Origin: Chimonanthus salicifolius
Taxonomy: Eukaryota > Streptophyta > Magnoliopsida > Laurales > Calycanthaceae
Direction: 5' to 3'
NCBI GenBank assembly: GCA_013350335.1
Contig: CM023539.1
Coordinates: 45,990,631 to 46,054,630 of the forward strand
DNA: 64,000 bases
Shown: positions 26,701 to 37,164 of the stretch, one piece after another
How positions within the stretch are numbered: position 1 is the first letter of the stretch
Layout of the letters: every line of letters starts with the position of its first letter
The notes under the pieces: model-generated
Database searches by the model: none
What the model saw: the letters and a program-made list of their open reading frames with translations, nothing else
Told to the model about the DNA's origin: nothing
Translations under genes and position numbers: made by a program

Positions 26701-29700
26701 AAGAATAACGGAGCCAATGCAATACACAGAGGTAGGCTAATCATGTGCTTCTAACAATTACAATTCCTTAAATAGAAAATCAAGAAATTGAATAGAGATG
26801 TACAATCTTAAAGGTGGAAAGAGATGTACTAATAAAAAGACTGATTGAATGGGACTAAATTGAGGAAGACAGGAAGCTTATACTGGAGGATCGAAAGGAA
26901 AGGAACAGTCTGAAAAAGGAATGGGACAACGAAGGAAGAGAGGAAGTTGTGAAAGTGACAAAAGTCCCACATCGACTAATTCGAGAAACTAATGACTCTA
27001 TATAACGCTTGAGGCATTCTTCTCTCAACGGTTAGCTTTTGAGAGTGAGTTCTACCTTGAGAATGTTATCAAGTCATGGTTTTCTAATATGGTATCAGAG
27101 TAGGTTCCGTGTGCCTAGTGCAAGTGACGGTGGGTCTGAAGTTCCAAGAACAGTCGCAAGGTGCAGCTGCACAAGAGGGTGGGTCTGAAAGTGACAAAAG
27201 TCTCACATCACCTAATTTGAAAAACCAATGACTTCATATAACACTTGAGACACCTTCTCTCAACGGCTAGCTTTTGAGAGTGAATTTTACCTCAAGAATG
27301 TTATCAAATTATGGTTTTCTAACATAAGTTGAGTGGAGAGAAAAGTAAATGGATTTAGGGCCTAAATAAGGTGACAAGAACACAAGATTCTTCCTTGCAA
27401 TAGCAAATGCTGGAAACGAATTTGTAATACCCCATGTGTGTTGGCGTGTGGGAGGGGAGTGAAAATCGCCAGGTGCGTGAATTCCTTATCCCACATCGCC
27501 TAGAGTGATGGAAATTCTCCGGTATATAAGATGGAGCTTCTCTCCTTCAAGCAGAAGGCCTTTTGGGAGCAATATTGAGTTGCCTCGCCAATGCAAAGCC
27601 ATGTGGGCCCGTGTCTATGGGCCTAAAGCGGACAATATTGTTAACAAGAAGTTCGTGAATATTTCCATGCATCATTGATGTTCAACAGGAACATAATGAA
27701 AAAATTAAAAAATCTATCCAAATCAAAAATGTTAGTAAACGGGATCGTGTTATTTATATCCAACATAAGGAATCCACTTCAAAAAATGGCATTCCTTTTG
27801 TTTGTGGCAAACACAAATGCACCTTGCTAGACATTGACAAGAGTGCATGAAATTAAAAAAAAAAAGGTTAATTTGAAAATCACCCAATGGTTCCACTGCG
27901 AGACCTTTTATGAAGGCTCAAAAATACAAGCACTACATATTGAAGTCTCTAAGACACATTACATATATTCCACCTCCCTATGATGTCTCCTAGACACAAT
28001 GTTGAAAAACCATTGTATCCTCCTAGGCAACTAGTAGTCAAAAAGTAAAGTTAAAAAAGGGGGAAATGCCACAAATCTAGTGAACATCACTCCCAAGTTT
28101 CTTCATCTGTCCATTATCCACCCAAAATCGAGCTCTTTCCCAGAATGATCCTAATCCAAATCCCTGCCTCTTAGACTTCACAAACCCTATTTGGAGGCTC
28201 CTTGAACAAAGACATGGATATACAGAATCTAGAAATTCTGGTTATCTGAATCCTACACGGCAGCTATCTTCTACTCCCAAACCCATAATTATGTGCAACA
28301 ATCTTCCTCTCAAAGGAATTACTTTTCTTGCCAATTTAGCAGAAATGTTAGCTTTACAAACCCAATGGTATTGCTAATTCTTTAAATGGTGCCTTTTCCT
28401 CCCACCTTCAATTTTAGTTCCCTAGCTCCCTTCCAAAAATTATAAAAAATGAAAAAAAAAGGTCCATCCAAATCCTCCTTCATTTTGTTTGTGACTGATA
28501 TAGTAACTTTGAAATGTATAAACAATATGCCTAACATTTGATGAATCACCCTTATCAAAGTTATATTCCCCCATATATAAGTGATTCCTTTTCCATGTTG
28601 CCAATTTTATATCAAAGATCACAACCAATGGGACTCCAACGCACTTAAGATGGATTCACTTCAATACAAAGACCGGGACATTTTATGCAGCCAACTTTCT
28701 GCTTTTGCAATTCAGTAAAAATGCAGGTTCCATATAGCTTCATCATACAAAGAAAACCATGAAATAAGCATTTAATACATCTTCACTTCTAATACTAACA
28801 TGGATCCAATGAAAGTCAAAATCCTCCAATGGTTATCCATTTTACATTTTGGGGCATCAAAAAGGTCTATGGACAGAAGGCTGCTATTGCTATCAGCTTC
28901 TCTATCTAATTTGAAAGCCATTGTAACAAGCATAGTTTTTTCCTGAAATTTAACAAGCATATGATCTATATCACCATTCTAAATGAAAATGTTATTTTTC
29001 AATAGCCATCTTGTCTTTTTTCCCCCCATAGATAAGTGAAAACATCCCCTTGTGGCCAAAACGACCTCCAGGATATGTCATCACTTTACAAAAGAACCTT
29101 ATCGTGTCAAGGTTACCACTCCCATGCCCCCTCCCAACATATTTGCAGAGATTATCTTGTAATTACTACCTAGAGGTTTTGGATTCGAGTTCCATGAGCA
29201 TTATATAGGCAGTCAGCCCATGGTAACAATTTGTCAAATCTAAAGAAAAAATCCAACTCCAAATTAATGAGATAAATGACTTAGATGATGATGATCATCA
29301 TCATCATCTTATAATTACTGCCTACAGACTTAAGGATCTTGAATTCCTCACCCCTGCACTTGCCTCAACCATGACAATGAGCAATGATATTAGCACTCAT
29401 CTCCCTAACCAGATTGACTATCATGTGAAATACTTCGGCACTAGTTTCCCTAATCAGACTGCATCTCATGATTATTTAGGCATTTTACACATATCTTAAT
29501 ACTATCTCCCAAAACCATTAAAACATGAAGTAATTGACACCTGGAACTTTCCCATCCTATCCTAGATGACTAATTTCCCCCTCTTTTACAATGGCAATCC
29601 CCTTTTGTTTTGGTAGAATATACTTTTATAGAAATTAAAATAAACAACTAGGACCACAGAGCCACATAGGGAGACAAATCCTCTCAGGTCTCGTCCACAA

Positions 29701-30968
29701 AACAAGAAGGCAGAATTTCAAACCATATTGATAACCATTGAACTGCATGACTGTTAGTAATTTTTCATTATCCAATTGGATGGGAAGCTATATGCTCATG
29801 AAGGACTGGGATTTACATATCGTACATCAACAAGAACAGCAATTTGATGGGCATAATAGTGAATGACTGACGCTTCAAAGTTTTTGAGATTAGAACATCT
29901 CATGGTCCAACCTTTGGCTCCAAAATGATGTAATTCAACATGAAGTAAAATTTAAGCAACCCACCCATATGAAGGCCAAAATCCCAAGAATATTAGATTT
30001 CATGAAGTTCTCCGGAGTAAAAATTAAAGAAGAATCATGATTCTGCAATTTCTCAATTCAGAATCACTCCCGGCCATAAAATCGGTATCACTTTTCAAAC
30101 AATATTTTTTTTTTATTTAGTTGATTCACAACCATAGACTTCAACAAGAGCATATATTAATGTCTCAACTTCTGAATTGCAACAAGCAATGTCTAAATTT
30201 TTTAAATCCTCCATCATCAGAGTCATCTCTATACCTCTACAAACATGTCTATCCATCAGGCATCACAACCATCGATCTAATAAATGCAATTTTTTTTGGC
30301 CCATGGCCCACATGGCATATAGGGATTTCCCATTTCTCATTCAAATTGTTGAACAATTTAACTGTCAACCTTCCACACAGTGATCGAATGGCTACAATCA
30401 CCATCTGGATCAAAGTGATTTCCAAGCTGCAGCCAATAATTGGATGATGCACTGGACAACTGGTCCCTGAGCAGGGGGGAGGGGGAGAGAAGTATATTTC
30501 ATCGCAGCTCCAAATGAAACCCGAGAAAATGAATTGCAACCCAATTTCCTCGCAATCTTGATGAAACCCAGCAAACAGATTTTACAATTTCCGCGGAATT
30601 TCGAAGAAACCCAAGAGCTGAATTCGCACTCTCCAAGAAATTCCAATAAAAGTCGAGAAAACAAAAAAGTTTCAAACTTCTACGGATTTCAGAAGATACC
30701 ATTGAAAATTCCTGGTAACTCTGACGAAACGAAAGAAATTGGATTTACAAACCTCATTTCCTCAGAACTCGGAAGAAATCCACGAAATTGAAATAACAAA
30801 GGATTTGGAAATATGAAAAGAAAACGGCAAGAGAAAGAGAGAGACCTGAATAGCGTCCCGGCCCAAGAGGGTGTAGTTGGGGCCTCTCATCTCCGTAACG
30901 CCGTATCTGCGAGGCTTCTCGGGTCGGTCCTCGTTTTCAGAGAAGCTCTTCCATCCGTACACCGACAT
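22511..30968 (-). CDS. HSA32: HSA32, phosphosulfolactate-synthase-like heat-stress protein (five exons)
   Basis: Exons are 30968-30846, 24381-24190, 24089-23879, 23431-23208 and 22621-22511, all GT-AG and in phase, giving 286 residues. That is the usual length of HEAT-STRESS-ASSOCIATED 32-kD protein. Recognisable blocks are YGWKSFSENEDRPEKPRRYG at the N-terminus, GQFVDGLKFTGGSHSLMPK, YVSTGDWAEHLL, LGFDTIELNVS, ERCLEAGADIIMIDADDVCK, and the ending VLSSSYFLV. The fold is the TIM barrel of the ComA/phosphosulfolactate synthase family. In plants HSA32 is needed for long-lasting acquired thermotolerance together with HSP101; a catalytic reaction in plants is not established. The start is the ATG giving MSVYGWKSF. 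The first intron is 6.46 kb and carries several retroelement pieces. All exons are free of stops and frameshifts, so the gene looks functional. Confidence 0.95.
23701..23728. repeat. (CT)n microsatellite in HSA32 intron 3
   Basis: Pure CT run of about 14 units between HSA32 exons 3 and 4. Confidence 0.95.
26316..26945 (+). pseudogene. Degenerate L1-type LINE ORF2 fragment in HSA32 intron 1
   Basis: On the strand opposite HSA32, frames interrupted by stops read DFNAVSFPREK, then CRLDHFLFSE-stop-WEDG, then HAISFNTN, then VKWGPKPYQFNNVWVEVPG. These match the order of the endonuclease (EEP) part of plant L1 ORF2: GDFN, SRLDRFLFS, SDH, GPxPFRFxNMW. Following sequence resembles the Lys/Glu-rich linker before the reverse transcriptase. 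Multiple stops show it is dead. The left boundary is uncertain and may reach about 25.5 kb. Confidence 0.65.
26948..27327 (+). mobile_element. TRIM-type miniature LTR element in HSA32 intron 1
   Basis: Two direct repeats of about 145-155 bp, both starting TGAAAGTGACAAAAGTC and ending GTTTTCTAAYA, flank about 80 bp. Right after the first repeat comes TGGTATCAGAG, the initiator-Met tRNA primer-binding motif, and the spacer ends in a purine-rich AAGAGGGTGGG tract. There is no coding capacity. The pentamer AGTTG abuts the left repeat and recurs two bases beyond the right repeat, a possible target duplication. The LTRs differ at many positions, so the insertion is old. Confidence 0.75.
27423..27646 (+). 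mobile_element. Solo LTR-like piece in HSA32 intron 1
   Basis: Starts TGTAATACCCC, contains ATCCCACATCGCC, a GTATATAAG box and GGGCCTAAAGCGGACAATAT, and ends GTTAACA. The same motif order occurs at 42454-42787, 60881-61193 and 61589-61906, which marks a shared LTR family. No target duplication found here. Confidence 0.5.
29284..29309. repeat. Near-perfect GAT/ATC palindrome
   Basis: AGATGATGATGATCATCATC followed by ATCATCT forms a long self-complementary trinucleotide tract inside HSA32 intron 1. It is probably a microsatellite-derived hairpin. Confidence 0.7.
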
Positions 30969-31139
30969 TTTCGTCACTTCTTTTTCTTCTTCAATTTCAG
31001 GTGGAGAAAGAGAGAGAAACGGTGAAAAGAATCTCCACTCTCTCCTATTTGGGTTGGATTCCGACTGGAATTATTGGATTAGGAGCGATCACAATTCATT
31101 ATAATTTCTGGACTCGATCCTGCGGAAGCTTTGAGCGGG

Positions 31140-31239
31140 TTCTCGAAGCCTCTTCTTCTTTCACCCTTTCAAATTTGCAGACTATTTAAATCGTTCCTGC
31201 GCGAGAAATGATCACTCGTCTCTCAGAGTGACACGTGGC
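31140..31239 (-). promoter_or_regulatory. HSA32 upstream region: HSE-like core, TATA-like box, G-box
   Basis: Upstream of the HSA32 ATG there is TTCTCGAA at 31140-31147, one inverted pair of heat-shock-element modules. A TATA-like ATTTAAATAG on the minus strand lies near 31181-31190, and CACGTGGC, a G-box/ABRE core, at 31232-31239. HSA32 is heat-induced in Arabidopsis, so an HSE is expected, but a single pair is weak evidence and lies downstream of the TATA-like box. Confidence 0.35.
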
Positions 31240-31249
31240 AACAAATTTC

Positions 31250-34200
31250 ATTGCACTATACATTGATGATTACCATTTACCAGCAACTCGTTGATCTCTT
31301 TTTGTCTTGAGTCACTGCGAGGTAAGATTGAATTTTAGTTATTATTTTCTTATACTAAATTATTTTCTATTTTATCATTCATTTTATTTTTAATATATTT
31401 TTAAAATGAAAGAAAAAAGGGAATTCCTAATTTATCATAAAATAATATTTATTGTTAGTAGAAATACTAATGCTTAAATTAATTTCTTTTATAAAATAGA
31501 ATTCAATGACCTTATGCCACATCTAGTAAAAACATTTTTACCATTTTAATTTTTTTTATTTTAGCATTTCTTATGGCAACCTTCTCACCTTTTAATTATT
31601 TTATTTTTTATAAAATTAGATTTTAATAATATATAGTTAAAAAAAAATGAAGGAGACACTTATATTTTTGATAAGAGGAAATACCAATCAAACTCTTTTT
31701 TTTTTCAGACTTATCACCTTCTAAATAGTGAATACTGAACATCAATGTCTCCATCAGTGCAACTACCTGGATTACTATAAAGGGTAAAAGTGTATGTTAT
31801 GCAAGATTATAACTATTTCTCTTATATTAATATATGAATTATATTTCATATAATATTCAAGATATTTAGATTATACTTTAGATGCAAAAGACATACATAA
31901 CGGCATTTGAAGTTTTGAAGTTCAACAATGGAAGGCAAGGTCTATATAGAAAACTACCTTCTACTTATATGGAGGAGAATAAAACATATAAATGACAAAA
32001 AGATATTAAAATAAATAATAGAATTTTTTAACCGACTAATTAGAATCTTGACTTATCTTTTTATTCTAATCATTGTCATTTAATCAAGTAATAGAATAGC
32101 CACTGTATATTTTTCAACTTAAATTATATAATTACTTCCAAGATATCAAAATAAAGCATTATAAAGTTAAACAAATGTTATTTGTCATCATAAAATAGAC
32201 GTGAACTACTGGTGTAAAAAGGTGAAAACGACATGATGACGCAGTGGCTCAAAATTTATGGGCCTAGAACTAGGCCTGACTGAGTTTTATGAGCTTACTA
32301 AAGAATGTTACAAAGTAAGTATCTTTAGCCAATATTAAATACCAAAATTAAACCATTCCTAATCATTGTATAAAGTTATAAACATAACATTTTTTTTCAC
32401 TTCAACATGACTTGATAGTTAAGAATACAATAAATGAACTATAAATATAAGCAATCACTTGTATGACCACCAATCATGTTATAAATGAAGGTGGGCCAGA
32501 AATGGAGCTAACTGTGAATTGAGAAGATGTTAAAGGCTACTGTCTGCAACTCAAGGTCCATAAATTCAAGAATTAAGTTAATCAAAATCAAGCGCAACGC
32601 GTTAATATGAAAATAAATTTTGATTTACCGTCTTCCATTTATATAAAAAAATTCGGTATGCCGTTACATTGTATCGGTTGCACCGATATGAAACAACAGT
32701 AACGAGCCGATACACATTCTTTCTCATTCAAATTTTATATTTTTTTATTTCTTTAAAAAAAATTGAAAAGATTATTTTATTATTATTTCATTGTCATTTA
32801 GATATTTAAATGTAATTTTGAAGTTACGAAATTGAAATTTTTTTGAAAAAATGTGGAAAAATCCCAATATTTTTAGATACATGGAAAATAAAGTCTAGTT
32901 ATTTTCTCCTAAAGAATGAGTATTTTGAGTTTTTTTTTTTTTTTTTGAATTTTGACTCTTAAATAATCTCAAATTCAATAATAAAGTGTGAATTTTTTTT
33001 TTTACTGATTCAATTTCTATTCCCGTCACGTAGTTCTTTGAGTCTTTTTTCCAACGCGTCTAAAATCACCTTAATTAGAAGAGTCCATAAGACTAAGTTA
33101 TGCCCGTTTTATCAAAGGCACTCTATTCACCGTTAGGACCGGTAAACAACCAATACACATCGGTCGTAACAGTTCGGATTTCAGAAATCCATCACGATTC
33201 AGTTAATACGCACTGTATCAACCAAATATATTCAGCCAATTTGGAATCATAATTTATTAGGATAGATTAGAGGTGTCAATACTGGGCCCTAATGATAGGC
33301 CCAATACCATTTGCTCAAGTTAAAGACTAATGGGCTGAATGTCGCTACATTAAATGCAAGAGGGAAAAAACAAAAGAGTGAATCACTTAAAATCAATGTA
33401 ATATGTTTGTTAGCACCCTTGCTAGAGATCTTGATGGCTTTTTCCTTTTCAGCAATATTCAAAGTAAATTCAACTAAACATGTGTGCACTGCTGGTGGGG
33501 CCCAGCAGAACTTTATATAGGTCTACAACTGGGCTGAATGAATTGTAATAGCAGTGACTTTGGTGGTCCATACTTCTTTGCATTTTTTTAGTAATTACTC
33601 CACCCTCAATTTTATTGTTAACTTGATGTAGCTTTCATTGATATTCATTGGTGACTTCCCATGTGCCTGGTGGGGTCCATCCTGGGTATAAGAATTGAGT
33701 TGGGCTGACTTAGTTGGGATAAAGATAAAGAGTTTGAGTTTCGATCTTCCATCAATTGTGAAGTTTTTGACTTATTGGTTAGGTACTTAACGATGGGTTA
33801 TCAAAGTAAATTTCATCTCGCGTTCTTGAATTTTAGTGAGGGCAACTTAAGAAAAGAATATTTGATGTCAGTATCAAAGCTCCTATGGAACAAGATAGAA
33901 ATGCTTAATTTTTCGTGCTCTATTAGCTTTGAAATTTTTTATTTATTGGTTAGGTACCCATTAATTTATAGTTAAAAGTGACATGAATATTAAATTAATG
34001 ACATATATCAATTACATGATTCTAACCATATTTATATTTCATCATCCTCAAAATCATGGATTTAACTTATAACCTCATATATGCCAAAATTAGTTTCTAA
34101 TAAGAAAAACCCCTAACCGCTTAGGGCTCAATCTGCAAGTAGAGCTCTAGTGCTTGCCGTACATTTAGGCTGAGCCGAAGGCAGGACCAAGAAAGCCCAA

Positions 34201-35260
34201 GTCCAGCCCATAGTTGGGCCTTATATTCCGGTCAAGAGTCTAGCAAAAGGCCTCAAAGTCCGGCCCGAGTTATTCCATTTGCAAAATCGGTAGCTCAGTG
34301 AAGGCCTAAAACTCAGGCATAGTGGGGTGAGTTAGGGCCTTACTTTTATAGAATGACAATGGGAATACGGTATGGTGATCCCTGACAGACCCATTAACTT
34401 AATCTAACCTTGACATTGAAGTACGAAATTTTGAGTTAAAAGATTCTTCTCTATTCACTGATCATATTAACTCAGAAAGTAAGTTTTTGTGACTTTTTTA
34501 TAAATGAATATTTAACTTCTAAAGAAGTGGATTATGTTTTTTTTTATAATCAAGATGTTCAGATCTATTAGAACATTTGAATAATTCTCAAGATATGAGT
34601 AAACTTCCTCACTCACGGGTAATTCTATGGGGAATATCCCTTTGAGATGGAATTGAAATCGAACTAAGGACTTCTTATTTTTAAAGCGGGTTTCTGACCA
34701 TCATTGCAACTCCTTTGAATTAAAAGTGGATTAATTTTGCATTAAAGTATTACACATTTTACATATTGAAGATCAATTTAACTCGGCCTAAATCCAAATT
34801 GTTCTAACCATTTCCATCCCTAATTGAGAACCCATATATTGTTTCTTGGGTTGGATTTTGAGCTGTAATGTAGCATGCCAAATTCAATGATTCTTCTGTG
34901 TCTCTCTTTTCTCGTTGGGGAATCCAGAATATTGCCATGCTGTATGTACTATTATTGTATATTATACATGGAGTGTTACAAGCATGATTCTTTAGAAAAT
35001 TTAATCAAATATTCCCTTTGGTTACTTCTCAAGCTCTGTTTGGCCAATCCTTTACAAGAGAAAGGTTGGATCCAACGGTGTCCCGCAGGAGAAGCAAGTC
35101 CTACAATGAAGATTTAGAAATTGTTAATAAAACTTTTCTTAGAAAAGAAAAAAAAATGATACATATCAGTTCAATATACTGACGTGATTGCAATGTATTA
35201 TTCTCTATATGAAATTTTTACCTAATTTAAAAATGTTTAAAAATCCACTATATCGGTCAA
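31250..35260. other. Intergenic stretch, no gene seen
   Basis: AT-rich sequence with short low-complexity runs. Near 32.65-32.71 kb and 33.12-33.22 kb are degenerate stretches with repeated CGATAT/ATCGG-type words, perhaps remains of the elements described further on. No protein-coding similarity recognised. Confidence 0.5.
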
Positions 35261-35261
35261 T

Positions 35262-35462
35262 CAGGGGTTAAAATATCAATATCGGCCGATATTTTTCTCT
35301 CTCCTCCTTTTTTTTTAAATATCGGCCGATATAGTACGGCTGATATATCGACCGATATTGTAAATATCGGCCGATACGATAAGTTATCGGATAATATAGG
35401 ACTCCTCAAAACCGATATATATCGGCCGATACGATATGTATCAGCCGATATTTGGACCCCTG
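35262..35462. mobile_element. Non-autonomous hAT-like element, copy 1 (201 bp)
   Basis: The ends CAGGGGTTAAAATAT and ATATTTGGACCCCTG are inverted repeats. Flanks are GGTCAAT on the left and GGTGCAAT on the right, an 8-bp target duplication with one base lost. The interior has four exact copies of the palindrome ATCGGCCGAT plus variants. There is no coding capacity. An 8-bp duplication with CAGGG-type ends is characteristic of hAT transposons. Confidence 0.75.
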
Positions 35463-35877
35463 GGTGCAATATCCAAAATCCCTCTTGAGATAATATAAAT
35501 TATATACTACAAATTTATGTATAATATTGACCTATATTTAACAGAGCCATTTCTCTTTATTTATTGCTTCCTTTTGCTTTCGGTGCTAGCAGTTAAGTTG
35601 CAACTTTAGAGGTGGTGGATTAAAAAAGAGGTAGATCTCATATACTATCAGCAATGAAAAGGTTTTCTACACATTTTAGGGGTTTTTTTTTTTATCTTGG
35701 CTGAGACTCGAGAGTATCCAAAAAAGTGATAAGTAGCATGGCTTTCGAGTTCAAACTATATCAACTCGCTCTTTTTTAAAATTAATTACATGACTCGCTC
35801 TTTTCTTCCTCATTTTGTCTGTTTCATTGTCTTATTTGTATGAAATCTGAACAGTTCACATTACAGGGCTTATCCTG

Positions 35878-36263
35878 GGCCAGCGATCCTCCGACGGGCA
35901 TTTTTTGTATACAGATACGGATTTTACCATGATACCCAATTTGCCCTCCACCTGCGATACTGAAGAAAAAAGAATGTCAGAAATTCATACAGTACAAATT
36001 GGCTCGCCAAAATTGCAAATCAGTTCAGCAAAATTCATGAACAGTGCAATCAGATAGCCGAAATTGCAAGTCGGCTCACCAAAATTTATGAACAGTATAA
36101 ATTGCCTCTCCAAAATTCATGAACAATGCAAACCGACTCGTCGAAATACACATGAACAGTAAAAATTAGTCCATCGAAATTTTATTATTCATGCGAAAGG
36201 TAAAATCGAGAATACACTAAAGACCTGTGTCATTAAACAGAAAATGCCTGAGGATCACTAGCC
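35878..36263. mobile_element. Mutator-like non-autonomous element (386 bp)
   Basis: The left end GGCCAGCGATCCTCCGACGG pairs with the right end, whose reverse complement starts GGCTAGTGATCCTC. Flanking 9-mers CTTATCCTG (35869-35877) and CTTATCATG (36264-36272) agree at 8 of 9, the target-duplication length of the Mutator superfamily. The interior repeats the words GGCTCGCCAAAATT and CATGAACAGT. These are shared with the elements at 41226-42183 and 45679-45951. Confidence 0.7.
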
Positions 36264-37164
36264 CTTATCATGGGATTAGGCTTAAAATTAAACTTAGTAA
36301 AATATGATTCAATCCAATTACATGATTCAATTCATTTAATAAATATATAGTTCCATTTTGAATCCATATATGAACTGGTAGACTCAATTCGAATTCACTT
36401 ATAAATGGGTAGACCTAATGGTCATACTATTATCATGTCAGTATACATTACATCCAATCATGTGAGATCTGTATCCATTTGAAGATTAGTGTTGGTATGA
36501 GTGTTATAAAAAAAGTCTCTTTAGGTAAATAAGTAAGTTAACCTAAATCGAATATGAAATAAACTTTGAACCAATTCAACCCATTTAATAAGATTCAAAA
36601 TAGACACGAATCAAATGAGACTTGATCCAACCCATTGCTAAGTTTAGCAAAAACTCATGCACATATTTTTATCCCAACCTCTGGTAGAACCTCTTTTCAA
36701 AACCTCATATATTTCAGACTTGGTTGGATCTAATTCTGATTTCAGACTTAATAAACAAGCCAGAACCATGTCGCAGAATGCATGTCAATTATAAAAAAGG
36801 AGACAGAGAGAGAGAGTAGCAAAGGATGAAAATGTGGTGAAATGAGAAGATTGTGGGCATACTAGTCATATCAATGATCCATGTGACTCTTCCACGAGCC
36901 TTTGATTCCAATCTTTCCTTGTCACCTATGAAAGGAATCCATGCAAAAACAAGAAAAAGAGAAAGCTGAGAGAAACTCTGTAAAGTTAAAAAAGAACCTT
37001 TCGTCAGCTTCTCATATGGACCTAATCACCTACAACAAAGCCCACTGCATCACCTTAATCCCTCTCATATTCTCTCATTTGAACAACATCTCCTCTCTCT
37101 CTCTCATCCTCCTTAGAACACCCATCTCTTTTCTTTCATTCCTTGAATCAGTCTCACACCAAAA

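Noticed and set aside
30410..30791. Several frames just downstream of HSA32 exon 1
   Set aside because: They lie inside intron 1 next to the splice donor and show only imperfect internal repeats (TTCCxxGGAATTTC-like); no support as exons.
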